Positions 35,801-46,763 of a DNA stretch of 64,000 bases are shown piece by piece. This DNA is from Gamsiella multidivaricata (Eukaryota; Mortierellomycota; Mortierellomycetes; Mortierellales; Mortierellaceae): the NCBI RefSeq assembly GCF_025024155.1, contig NW_026251819.1, positions 1 to 64,000 on the forward strand. Reading direction: 5' to 3'. Position 1 is the stretch's first letter. Every line of letters begins with the position of its first letter. The notes under the pieces are model-generated. The model searched no databases. It was given only the letters and a program-made list of their open reading frames with translations, and was not told the DNA's origin. Both the position numbers and the translations under genes were made by a program.

Positions 35801-36525
35801 ACATAGACGGGGAAGTACGTGCTCCCTGGCACTCTGCAAACCGATGGACACCAGCTTAAAATCCACTCATACAGCCTGGATCACTCAGCGCAGGAAGAAG
35901 GACGAGAACGAGGGCGAGGAAAAAGACAAGGACAGCAGCGAAAACTCCTCTCAGAGCAGCGCCTCCCGCTCAAGAAAGCCGTCAACAGCGAATAAGGGCT
36001 ATCGGCAGGACGTCGCAGGTGCCTTCCAGGTCTCGGCCGAGTCCACAGGGCCCAAGATGGAGTACCTGACCGAAGCGATCCATGGCCCACATACACTGCA
36101 GGAGGAAACTGCTAAAGCATTTTGTTCGCACTAATGAGGGGAGATACGATATGGGTAGGCCTCTAACCATCTAGTGCTACGAATATTGCTATGTGCATAG
36201 GCTGCCGGCGAAGAGATGCTGGTATGCTGTGTCGACGTTCGGAATTCGTCGACGTCTTGCTGCAGATATCACCAGAGAGTCTAGACTCAGGACCACTCGA
36301 CCATCTGTCATGACCCGACTTGTGGTAGTCTCTGGCCATCGGCATATGACGCAGCACACAAGTTGAACCCCAAGACCGGCCTCTAGCGCGATCAGAACCA
36401 AAACGCTGGTCAGAACATGGCTAACGCTGCCCTTCAATAGGTAAAGGATTTCAGTGGCCCGACGCGCCGATCTGGCAACTTATCAAGAGGCAAGAAATGC
36501 CCATTGGAACGGCGCATAACAATAT
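32866..36525. other. Decayed DNA, no intact gene
   Basis: After the RBM22 3' flank (poly-A run at 33073-33089) no frame longer than about 150 codons is convincing on either strand. Hydrophobic stretches occur on the minus strand near 33292-33489 (IFFLSALLLLF) and on the plus strand near 34025-34140 (signal-peptide-like start, IILFLSLASTALAYA), and a charged coil-like stretch near 35040-35160 on plus, but stops and frame changes are dense. Given the ABC transporter tail at 38.7 kb, part of this may be the same dead transporter gene; I could not match individual motifs. Confidence 0.45.
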
Positions 36526-38168
36526 GGAAATTGCTATTTGTGGCCAGTCGAATTTTCTTATTTGTCGATCGGTGTATTTTGATATGACACACTTCGCTAT
36601 TTGTCGACCGGTGGTTGTCGACCGGTATGTCGCTACATAGCTGTATCACTTGTAGCACCGTGGCTTCCATCTTTACGCATCAGGTAGCCTTCAAGGCGCG
36701 TCTACTGCTGCTTATATCGCAACTAATGCACTCTGTCTGTCTGCCAGTCCATCAGTGCATCTGTTCATGTCGTTTGGCGCGTCTTTTTCTTTGCTTTTAT
36801 TACAAACTGGTCTGAAATCATTGACCACATCGGGAGCGATGATTCTAGACCCAAGACAGAAGCAAAATATACGGCAAAAAAAATATTCGCAGATGTAATA
36901 TCCACGGCAGGCTCAAGATATAAGGTAGGCATAAGATCCAATTCGTATCTGTATCCTACAAGATTCTTTGACCGCCGCGAGCACCGGGCCTGGCCTTGGG
37001 ACTCGGCATACTTTGCAGCTGGTATACGATCGACTCCGAGAGATGAGTAGATTCACAGCAGCTTTAAGTCGTCGCTGGGTCCGGTACCTTCTCTATTACA
37101 AGTTTTCGAGGCAGTCAGAGATAATGTATCAAAGGAAGCCATGACCATGACGCACATCAAGCTCAGGCCTGCCAAGACAAACAGCAAGCAGATGTCGCAG
37201 TGCAAAGCTCTGTTTGGAAAATCTGTCCTGCATCAGATGGAAGCCGAAATTGCAGAATTCTTGTTTTATGGAGCCTCTCTCTGCTCATGCGAAGGACGTC
37301 TAGTTAGAAGAGTATGTTGAGGATGAAGCAGTAAGTTTATTGTTTCTGTTTTTATTTTGTTGGCGCTCTTTGAATGTTACAATTCGGTTGATAGTGTTAT
37401 CATGCAAGATCGCCGCAGGGAATCGCTAACTGCGATGTTCTCTCGGTTTGGAGAGTATAATGTAGAGTGCATCTATGAAATTTCCCACCTCGCGAATCCC
37501 GCTCGCGTTCAGTATGTGATGCTTATGAAAGATAGATTCTATCTCTGCACAACCTCCACTTTCACGACACTGGCCTGGGCTGTTGCCGGTTTTTTAAACT
37601 GATATTGATGATAAAAGTGAAAGTACTATATAAGTCTTGCCAGGAGGAGATGGCTCCGCGAGGCTCATCTAGACAGCTCCGAGCCCGACTTGGCTAAGGG
37701 ACCATTCGTGTTCCCCGCCACTCACAATGAAGCAATTAGCGCTGCTGAAAAAGCCTCACCACGAGGCTACACGAGAACCATCGACAGCCCCTTCATTTCA
37801 TCAAGGACGGTGCGACCAAGTCCGAAGGTCCTGTCTCAAAAGGAGAACTCTTTGGGAAGATAAAGAAGACGGAAGAAAAGGAATCATTCGATTCGGAATT
37901 GGCTATGAAAGCGGTCAACATGCTCGGTACGAAATTGCGGATAATGGTGGTATTTACGGCCTGCAGGATCCTATTAATGCCAGCGGTAAAGGTAGTTGCG
38001 ATATAAGCAGCAGTAGACGCGCCTTGAAGGCTACCTGATGCGTAAAGATGGAAGCCACGGTGCTACAAGTGATACAGCTATGTAGCGACATACTGGTCGA
38101 CAACCACCGGTCGACAAATAGCGAAGTGTGCCATATCAAAATACACCGATCGGCAAATAGCAATTTCC
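36526..38168. mobile_element. TIR element, probable Mutator-like (MULE) relic
   Basis: 1643 bp bounded by inverted ends GGAAATTGCTATTTG. The left repeat (36526-36724) matches the inverted right repeat (37993-38168) apart from a 23-bp extra segment in the left arm. The TIRs contain several copies of TATTTGTCGAYCGG / TTGTCGACCGG, possible transposase sites. Inside, a plus-strand frame resembles the end of a MULE transposase. A 9-bp target duplication is not recognisable, so the ends may be eroded. Confidence 0.65.
37357..37690 (+). pseudogene. Remnant of MULE transposase C-terminus (SWIM-type finger)
   Basis: The frame reads NVECIYEISHLANPARVQYV then MLMKDRFYLCTT, similar to the segment before a SWIM zinc finger in Mutator transposases (order: YxVxLxDRxxLCTC ... 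CRHFFKL). After a frame change near 37550 the other frame gives GLGCCRFFKLILM, where CRHFF would be expected. The fingers' cysteines and histidine are thus partly lost. The catalytic DDE part is not recognisable in this short element. Assignment is tentative. Confidence 0.4.
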
Positions 38169-38662
38169 TTTATTTTTTGACGACGCCTGCATGAGAGTGA
38201 GTTGCTGCATTAGTTCTGCAAGTGGCACGAACCCTCTTCTCACAATCGAGTCACATCCATTCCCTGGGAGCTATGGCTCGCGAGGCTCGGTCTTTCTGGG
38301 ATCAGGAGAGGAATGGGCGTATTGTCCTGGAAGAAACTATCGCGCATTTTATGATAAGCAAGGTCAACTACCGCTCCAATCCAGAACCACAACAAGATAC
38401 CACGGACAGTGCTGACTAGGTTGGCAAAAGGATGCGCAGAAGAGAGCGCGGAAGGAAGCCATTGTCGAGGGACTTGAAAACTGCAAACAGGAGCTGGGTA
38501 CCATCGCCCCTGATAAAAGGACTAGAAAGTGCTGATTGGAGTGTATGCAGGCTAGCATTGTAGCTCTTAAAAGCACTATTTATGTGGTGAAAGGCGTGAA
38601 TGAGGCGGAAATACCAGTGATCTGGACTAACCTAGTTGGATAAACTTCCATCATTCCATTAA

Positions 38663-39387
38663 ATGGCCGATCAGAGAATTTGGGCAAGAATTATTATACC
38701 TCTCCAGGATACAATCAAGGAAGGCTTTGCAGACTGCATTGTCCCGACAATTGCACACCGACTGAATACAACTATGGAGTCGGACAAAGTCTTCGTGATG
38801 GATGGTGGCGTGGTGATGGAATTCGGTGAGCCCACAAGTTGTTGCAGGGCCTTAATGGTGCCATTGCGGAGTTGGTGAGCCATGCAGGGGAGGCTGCGTC
38901 CAAGAGGGTGGAGCAGCGGTATGGGGAAGAAAAGACACTCGAGCGTGAGGATCCACCACCAACTGCCGCAACAACCAGCACAACCATAGGGCTTGCAAAG
39001 ACGCTAAGGCACTCACACCAATTCTTGCAGCATAGAGGAGAGTTTGAGGCGCTTACCAGGGCTAAAACTCATGAGAACACTGAAGTCGACCAGTCCAACA
39101 CCCGAAGCTGCTCCTGTACCCGTGCCTGGATTATCCTCAAAAGATGTGCCGCGAGCCCTGGAGGTAGCTCTGCACGACCAAAAGAGGAGACCGCGGTGGA
39201 GAAGCAGCTCCGGAAGCAGCTTAAGGACCCGTTTACTGGGTCTAGGGGAAATCGAACGTTAAAAGTTCTGGCCGAGCGTCCTATGGCCACATTACATGTT
39301 CAGAGCATCCCTAATAAAAACGATCTAATGCATCTGTCCGAGCAAATCAATGCTAGCGTTGGAGAGAGTTTGTTTGTGTTCGTGTAG
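38663..39387 (+). pseudogene. C-terminal fragment of an ABCC/MRP-type ABC transporter
   Basis: The segment QDTIKEGFADCIVPTIAHRL followed by NTTMESDKVFVMDGGVVMEFGEPT is the switch-His (H-loop) region and end of a nucleotide-binding domain as in multidrug-resistance-protein transporters. At about 38839 the match changes frame and goes on as LQGLNGAIAELVSHAGEAAS, the usual short tail. The rest to 39387 is low-similarity. The Walker A, signature and Walker B motifs are not found upstream in an open frame, so this is a dead gene or fragment; the MULE-like element lies 0.5 kb upstream. Confidence 0.6.
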
Positions 39388-39762
39388 ACAGGACGATCGG
39401 GAAGGTTCGTATGCTGCTCTTTTTAGTGTAACAGCAACGCGACCCACCACCACTCAGATGGCAGGATTGAGGGGGCGTGCTCGCAGTATGGGTTTCACCA
39501 GCAACTCCAACGGGCCATTTCTCGGCCCTTTTCTGTACTGCGCTGCTACCGTGCCTGGTTTCGAAGAGGACCTACCCATACCTTTTGGTCGTAACAACAT
39601 GTCGCTTCTGTACCGACCCGCGCAGACATGGGGCCCCTCACGACTTGCGTCATTTTTATTGAGATGTCTTTCTTTTCTTCTGGCCGTTCTTAACCATCTC
39701 CATCCTCGCTTTTCCCAACTCCTTCCTCTCACAAATACGATCGCGTCCTTTATCCTCGCACA
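39388..39762. other. Promoter region of the F-box-like gene
   Basis: 375 bp upstream of the 39763 start. Pyrimidine-rich stretches (TCTTTCTTTTCTTCTGGCC near 39666) precede the ATG as in other genes here. No further gene seen. Confidence 0.35.
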
Positions 39763-41364
39763 ATGTCTTTGCTTTCATCACGAGCGCATCCCTCTGAGAG
39801 TTTGCTTCTCAAGTCAAGGCGCTCTCGCTCACTCCTCACCGTGACGGGTCTCTTACAGCCACGCCCTTCCAAGAGCCCAGAGCCTCAGCCATGTACCGCT
39901 CACACATCCTTCCAAGCCGCGCTTCCTACGGAACTCTGGTGCCTCATCCTGGATATCGTCCCTACACTGGACCTTTTCAGTCTGTACAACACCTCCAGGT
40001 ACATGCGAGCGCTCACGGCTCCGCCGCTGGTGCGGGTCATGGCATCCAAATCCCTTCGACTCTACTTTTACCAAGAATATGTCCGCCGGGTTGGTATCGA
40101 CTTCGTGTTTGACCATTTTGATCTAGAACGGGATCGAGTCGTGTTCCGGCCCCAGATCATGGACCATCAACACCGCTTTCGGTGCGGTTTGACACTGCAG
40201 AGTCCACAACTAGAGGAGATTGCAGTCGAGTCCATGACGAAATCGACTATAGCGACCCATCAGGTCCAGCTTTCGAGGAGTCGCTACTACATTGTACTCG
40301 ATAACAAAGCCGTACGGGAATCAGCCTCAACAGCTTCAACAGTATCTATATCTCAATCAGCATCAACGTTAGTAGCATCGAAGCCATTCCCAACCACAGG
40401 TTCAGGAGTAAGGGCGCCTGCAACACCTTCATCAGAAACGCCAGAAGCGGTTGTATCGGAGCCGGTAGAAGGACAAAGAGGTGGACCTCTCAAGCGAACC
40501 ACCATTACTGATGAAAGAGGGTATAAAGGAAGTAACAACTTTCTGGACAAAACCTGCCCAGTCCACATCCGCAAGGATGGGACCCGAGAGATAGACGGTA
40601 CCCGATACTGTTTTCTGCAGAGCTACCCTTGGTCATTACACTACCAAGTCGCCCGCGCACCCTTCAGCTCACGTTCAAGCGAGGCCGAAAACCACAGCGA
40701 TAGTGGAGGCAAGCCCAAAAAACGCGAGCAGTTTTTCTTCGACATCCACGAAGAGCTCCGTGCTCAAGCCCAGCCTAGCGTGAGTGGGAGAGCGAATGGT
40801 GACGGTGACGATAACAGGAACATCTCTCCTGAAGAAGGCTATTACACCAATGTAAATATGAGCTCTTGTAAAATATCCAGGCACCCAGGCATCGCCCTTT
40901 GTGAAATCAATACTGCAACCACCAACACCTACACCAAAACCAACAGTACGGCGAACAATGGACCGCGCTACTTCCGTGTACTCCGATTCGAATGCAGCAT
41001 GAACTTTTTGGATCCCAAACGGGCAACGCGCAATATCATCGGACGCTGGCTAGAGGGCAAAGTGCATCGATGGAAGAAGGCCCTGGCCAGCAAAAAGCAA
41101 CCTCAGCAGCTCAGTGGTGCAGACGCAGGGGCCCCTGAACAGACCAACCAGACTACAGCTAGGGGCAATAACAGCAGTAGGGTCATTCACACGATCGACA
41201 GCATTCTCGGAAGTCCCAGCCTCACAATAGCTTGTAACAGCAACAGCAACGGCAGCAGCAGGCATCCAGCGCAGGACGGCAGCGCGGGGATTGATGGCAT
41301 TCAGCCTGCAACTCGTGATCTCGATGGCACTGCCCATAGCCTGGTGATAGTGCAGGCGTTTTAG
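39763..41364 (+). CDS. F-box-like protein, 533 aa, single exon
   Basis: Open from ATG 39763 (MSLLSSRAHPSESLLL) to 41364. An F-box-like motif occurs at about 50-85: AALPTELWCLILDIVPTLDL then FSLYNTSRYMRALTAPPLVR. Beyond it no repeat domain is recognisable. There is a middle region with Ser/Thr/Pro-rich linkers, then conserved-looking stretches (DGTRYCFLQSYPWSLHYQV, QFFFDIHEELRAQ, YFRVLRFECSMNFLDPKRAT, IIGRWLEGKVHRWKKALA) with internal Asn/Thr-rich inserts. It may adapt substrates to an SCF ligase. No introns needed. Confidence 0.65.
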   Translation: MSLLSSRAHPSESLLLKSRRSRSLLTVTGLLQPRPSKSPEPQPCTAHTSFQAALPTELWCLILDIVPTLDLFSLYNTSRYMRALTAPPLVRVMASKSLRLYFYQEYVRRVGIDFVFDHFDLERDRVVFRPQIMDHQHRFRCGLTLQSPQLEEIAVESMTKSTIATHQVQLSRSRYYIVLDNKAVRESASTASTVSISQSASTLVASKPFPTTGSGVRAPATPSSETPEAVVSEPVEGQRGGPLKRTTITDERGYKGSNNFLDKTCPVHIRKDGTREIDGTRYCFLQSYPWSLHYQVARAPFSSRSSEAENHSDSGGKPKKREQFFFDIHEELRAQAQPSVSGRANGDGDDNRNISPEEGYYTNVNMSSCKISRHPGIALCEINTATTNTYTKTNSTANNGPRYFRVLRFECSMNFLDPKRATRNIIGRWLEGKVHRWKKALASKKQPQQLSGADAGAPEQTNQTTARGNNSSRVIHTIDSILGSPSLTIACNSNSNGSSRHPAQDGSAGIDGIQPATRDLDGTAHSLVIVQAF

Positions 41365-41593
41365 TTGTGGAATAAACATATCGGACGAACTTTGCGAACC
41401 TCTGATAACATGCTCACGATGCGTATTGCTGGGCACGACTTTGTATATACACGTGGCAAACACCGCATTGTACCTCAAGTAGTATGTGTGCTCTGCACTT
41501 CCTCACTTTCTGTACAGCATCTCCTCTTCTCATCGTTGTCGACAGCACAACTCCACCCATCCTCCCCAGATCATTCCGCCAAAGCAAATTTTC

Positions 41594-44500
41594 ATGCTGT
41601 CCGTCTTCCAAACCAAATCCGCAAAACTCGAGGCCGAGAAAAAACCCGAATCTGGCCCCGAACCAGACCTTGCTGAACCCATTGGGCCTGTTGCACCTGC
41701 TCAGCCTGCAGACATCGCCATGCCAGACACCGATGCTCAGGCCGAGACTCTGCTTGCGCTGCAGGAGCATGACCTTGAGCATGAGGACGGCATACCCCCT
41801 CCCCCTGAGCCAGTAGGTGAACGTCGACCGTGAACACACGGGCCCTGAGGCTAACCGTCCATATGGCTCTAACTCTTTTTTTTTTTCTGTCTATTTATCC
41901 AACCTCAGATTCGATGGTTCCATGCTGTGGACTCACCTTTGACAAAGCCCCATGAGCCCAGAAGGAATCTAAAAACGCCTCCTCCGCCCAGAAAGCCTGC
42001 CACAACATGGGTACCATTCAGTATCCGGGACTCCAATGCACTCGAGAGGGCCTACCAATTGACCCAACCTTCGCGCGAAGAAAGAGTTGTGTCGCAGGAG
42101 ACAGCAGCAGGTGCAGAAGGTGCAGCAGTGGATCATACACATCAGGAGCAGGTTGCAAGGCTTCATGTGCCCGACCCCAATGGACCGAACGTTTCAGCGT
42201 CGTTATCATCTTCGTCTGCAGGCACGTCCATCCTCGTAAACGAGGATTATCTTTTTCAAGTGAACATTCAGAAAATGGAGATCAAGCCCGTAGGTTTGCC
42301 CTTTTGGACTATCATATGGCTTTTTCTAGATTGGGCAAACTGACCAAGGAAAGATATAATCCTGTGTGCTCATGATTAGGTTTACTGGCTGGGGCCAACG
42401 TATGAGGTCAGGCGAGCTGTGTGGTTCTTACAGCTGGACGGCAAATTCGTCCCATGCGAGGCCAATCTAACTCAGCAGATTGAATATGGATACAAGTAAG
42501 CACTGATGGATAAACCTTTGGGCTGTCCCTCTTTGTGCCGAAACTAATCAGGTGATCATTCATGTAGCAAACATCGGCCCTGGATTGCTCCTCCTCCAAC
42601 ACTGGATGCATCGGGGAAGGAAGTGGTCGAAGTCAGACCCGAGAAAAGTTGGGCGCTTCTTGGCAAATACATCTCACAATACGTCGTCTTTACTGACGCC
42701 CACCATGCATGGTTACTGAGGTACATCGATGACGGTATCGCTGTCATACGTAGGCTAAGCAAGAACTGGTCGAAACCGGCCTCTAACACCCTTTTTATTA
42801 TTATTACTACTATTTGGAATAGCGATGATCTGAAAAGTAAATTTGCAAAGACAATATTCACCAAAGTATCTCTGACCGCGACACTAGGAGGGGCGCATCT
42901 AATTCGAGGTTACGATGAGGTCGAAAAGTTTGTCTCCAAGAAGGCGTCCGAGGATGCGGCCCAGAAAAAGAAGGATGGTACCGACACAAAGAAGAAGGAA
43001 ACTTCAGAGATCCAGAAGAAAAGAGAAGCCGCACAGTCGCTGCAGCAAAAGACTAAGCGATTGACAGAGGAAGAGAAGGATACCATCCAGGAGTCTCACG
43101 AGATTGACGACTACTCAAATGAGGAAGAGAACGAGGAGCGGACGATCGACCACCTAGTGCTGGTGATCCACGGCGTCGGACAAAAGCTGGGCGATAGGAT
43201 GGAGGCCATCAATTTTATCCACGATGTCAATGTCATGCGACGGACTATGAAGGAGACTGCGGCGACTTTTGTTCAGCAGTCGCCGGGAAATGCGACGCCC
43301 AAGGACCAGGCTGGTGGTGCGGAAAAGGACAAGGAGGCGACGTCAAAGATGGGAGGTTCAACTGCGTCCAAAAATCCATATGCAGTACCGTCCGGATCAG
43401 GAGTCCAGGTTTTACCTGTCGAGTGGAGAAGACAGATTACATTCGGCATGGCAAACGAGGATGAGGAACTTCAACGGGATCTGAGCACACCAGAGGCCGA
43501 GGAGGGCTGCCCAACTATGGAGGACATTATGCTGGACGGCGTGCCTACTATTCGTATGCTTGTTTCGGATGTCCTGATGGATGGTAGGTTGTACTTGTAT
43601 GAAGCTGCTCCTTTTGCTTTTGCTGAGTATACTCGATGTTACTAACGACTCTGCTGATATGTACACTTGTAGTGCTCCTTTACATGACGCCCAGCTATAA
43701 GCGCAAAATGATGGAGGTTGTCACGAACGAGCTGAACAGGGTCTACAGAAGTTTCGTTCATCACAACCCAGACTTCTTGCGCAGAGGTGGCAAGGTCTCA
43801 ATTCTAGGCCATTCGCTTGGATCACTACTCGCGCTCGACATCCTGAACCATCAACCCTTCAGCCCAATGCAATATCAGCCCATTCCTTCATCGCCAGTGT
43901 ACGAAAAGTTCATCTCGTTCGACCAGGGGATGTACAATCCAGTGTCCCTGGACTTTCCGGTGACCAATTTTTTCGCTCTCGGCAGCCCTATTGGTCTGTT
44001 CTTGCTGCTCAAGGGATGCAAATTAGGTGCTAGGCTCTCGGACGCGAGCACCACAGGTGAGTCGACACTGGCGCCTTGTTTCCGACCAGCGGTTGAAAAT
44101 CTATACAACATCTTTCACCGCTCAGATCCAGTAGCACATCGTGTGGAGCCGTTGATCTCGCGATCATTTGGATCAAAGACTCGACCAGCGCTTATTCCGT
44201 ATCACAAGGGCGGTCTCAAAGGTCTTCATATCGGTATTCAGGATTTCAGCAACGACCTTGCGAATCGAGCCAACACCATGATTGAGTCAGTCAAAATGGG
44301 GATCACCACCTCAATGTTCACCCGTGCACTCGGATTCCGGACCAACCCTATGTCAAACGCAGCAGTGATCCATAGCGTCAAAGTACAGGAAGCTGGAGGT
44401 GCGTCCGGCTTGGCGAGCGAGACGGAGATGAGCACGATTATTGATGGATCGGAACTTGTGGACGGAGCGCTCTCGCAGGCCAATGGATCGACGACGCCTA

Positions 44501-44803
44501 GAGTAACACCGGAGATGAATAGCATGATCAGCAAGGCCAAGGTCAAAGCCCTGAACAAGACTGGACGAGTGGACTGGTGTCTACAGGAGGGGGTGTTCGA
44601 AAACGCCTATCTCTCGGCCCTCTCAGGTATGGATAGTGCCCAATTCTTCCTACGGCATGATATGGTACGATGTTATATATGAGTGAACATGATCTTGTTA
44701 ACGCGCGTATGTTGCCTACGGTTTAGTTCATATGCAGTATTGGTCCGACAGCGATGTCGCAGCCTTTATAATCCGCCAGACCTACGACATGGACTCTAAA
44801 TAG
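41594..44803 (+). CDS. DDHD-domain phospholipase (PA-preferring phospholipase A1-like)
   Basis: Hydrolyses phosphatidic acid or related phospholipids at membranes, by family. Exons 41594-41812, 41909-42289, 42380-42495, 42568-43583, 43673-44664, 44738-44803; 2790 nt, 929 aa. Order: acidic/Pro-rich N-terminus, IRWFHAVDSPLTKP, a WWE-like segment (VYWLGPTYEVRRAVWFLQLD), the HLVLVIHGVGQKLGDR strand-loop, a charged Lys/Glu-rich insert, and the lipase box SILGHSLGSLLALDI (Ser at about 623). The DDHD part spans FFALGSPIGLFLLLKG to the last exon (YWSDSDVAAFIIRQTYD). Matches the yeast/Schizosaccharomyces and animal DDHD1 architecture. The small last exon is required for the domain's end. Confidence 0.9.
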
Positions 44804-44973
44804 ACCTCAGTTGAATAAAGACCCTTCACCGAAAAAAAATTAAAAAAAAGTGCTGTGCAAGTCTTGCTGTGCGAAGCCACATGTGGATGTCAAGGTAATG
44901 GCAGGCTCTTTAAATCTCTTTCAAGCCTTCGCCATCACCACATCTGAACATCTGATCCTTCATCTCAAACAAC

Positions 44974-46227
44974 ATGGCCACTGCTGTCAGTAAACCCCCC
45001 TGCGTGGTCTGCAAAACACCCTCAATAACCCGGTGCTCGCGTTGCAAGGTGGTGCACTATTGTTCCGAAACCTGCCAGCGCAGGGACTGGCCCACCCATA
45101 AGATCGCCTGCACCCCCTCTACCTCCTCTACAGCGACCCCCACTACCAAAGCGACACCGCCAACCTCTTCTTCCTCGCCTCCCTCTTCCTCAACAGCAAC
45201 AGAAAACAAGCAGACATCATCAACGCCGACACTTCCAGACCCCAGCAAAGTCTTAAACGCTCATCCAATAGAATCCAAGACGTCGCCCACTTCGATTCGC
45301 AAGACCAGTCCGCAGGCATCGTCCACGACACTCAAGTTCGAGTACCAGCCCTCGCCGGATGGCGTAGATGAGAACTTGGTCTTGTTTTTCCATGGGCTGG
45401 GTGATAAGATTAAGCCGAATTTTGTCAAGCTGGCACAGAATATGCAGTTGCCCCAGACAGCGACGTGCTGTGTCCAGGCACCGACCCCAGTGCCGTATCT
45501 GGAGCAAGAGGGGTGGCAGTGGTACCCGTCCTTTAACAACTTGAACGGGGAGTGTAAGTGACACTAGCAGCAGCAATAGCCTCTTTTTTTTTGTACTTCA
45601 TATTAATACGCCTTGTATCTCCATAGTACTTGGCCCCGACAGCCCCGAGAGAATGTTGCAAGTCAAGCAGCTGGTGCGCCCAGAGCTTATAAAGCTGATT
45701 CGTCACTGCATCGATCACTGCGGGTTTGAGTCACGCAAGATTTCGTTGTTTGGGTTCTCACAGGGAGGGGAGATTGCGCTGGACTTGGCGGCGTTTGGAG
45801 GACTGAACCTGCGGGCGGTGATCAGCGTGGCAGGGTATTTAATGGAGGAGGCGCAAAATGACGAGCCGGCGGTGAAGCCGTCGAACACGCAGGTGCTGGT
45901 GATGCAGGGGGACAAAGATGATCTACGGACGATTCAGGAGGCGAAGGCGCGGTTCAAGTATTTGCAGAAGACGTTTGGAAAGGCGAACGTAGAGCAGCAG
46001 ATCGTAGAAGGAATGGGCCATGGTATGCCGGCCAGCGAGGTAAGGGATACAAAGGGACGGGTCGTTTTGCTATTATGAAGGACCTGCGCAGCCGATATGA
46101 AATTTGACTTTTCCTTATAATATTCCCATAGTCTGGTTGGCGGCCGTTGATGGAGTTCTTTGCAAGGGTCCTGGATCATCGTTCCACGACTATGGAGGGC
46201 ATGTCAAACGTATATGAAATCAAGTAA
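44974..46227 (+). CDS. MYND zinc finger fused to acyl-protein thioesterase/phospholipase-carboxylesterase domain
   Basis: Exons 44974-45553, 45627-46039, 46132-46227; 1089 nt, 362 aa. Residues about 10-46 are a complete MYND finger (CVVCKTPSITRCSRC, then VHYCSETCQRRDWPTHKIAC). A Ser/Thr/Pro-rich linker of about 70 residues follows, then an alpha/beta-hydrolase of the thioesterase type: LVLFFHGLGDKIKPNF (oxyanion loop), LFGFSQGGEIALDLA (nucleophile Ser at about 237), VMQGDKDD (Asp) and VEGMGHGMPASE (His). The triad is intact. The family normally consists of the hydrolase alone (about 220-230 aa); here a protein-protein interaction finger is added at the N-terminus in the same exon. Substrate unknown: lysophospholipid or S-acylated protein. 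Confidence 0.85.
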
Positions 46228-46763
46228 GCATACGGAAGGCTGAGTGCGCTCTTCGTGTATAGCTACTGCTGCCGAGGGAAAGAGAAGAGGTAGAGACTAC
46301 AGTGCGTGTGTATCCTACGTCGAAGACAAACAAACAAACAAAAAAGCATTGTATCGTACATGTCTTGGCAGATCGAAAGAACAAAAAGCCTAGGAGGATG
46401 TATTTTTCTTGAGAGAATGGAGGAGAGGCATTAGCCGTTGAAGCGTTTGCCGACCGAAGGGTCGTCATGCCCAAGGATGGCTAGCTGGACCGACCAGTGT
46501 AGTCGTGAAATGCATTCCTGTACGCGTCGAGTCCATAACCAAATTTTCTCTACGCGAGATGGTGACACGCGAGCACGACACGCGTCTTAATAACAAGTCA
46601 CCTCCAATGACGCGTCTGGGTTTACGCAAGGCAAGTCTGCGATGCAGTCATAAGCAATTGCTAGTCTAGCATCACTCTTGCCTACAACAGCGGACAAAGG
46701 ATCGAAACCCTGGAACCACGAACGAGGAATCAACAAAAAAGCGCACGACACAGACAAGCAGCA
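46228..46763 (+). promoter_or_regulatory. Upstream region with three ACGCGT boxes
   Basis: 536 bp between the thioesterase-fusion stop and the next start. ACGCGT occurs at 46522-46527, 46580-46585 and 46610-46615. In yeasts ACGCGT is the MluI cell-cycle box bound by MBF; whether that holds in this fungus is unknown. No gene is visible in the interval. Confidence 0.35.
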
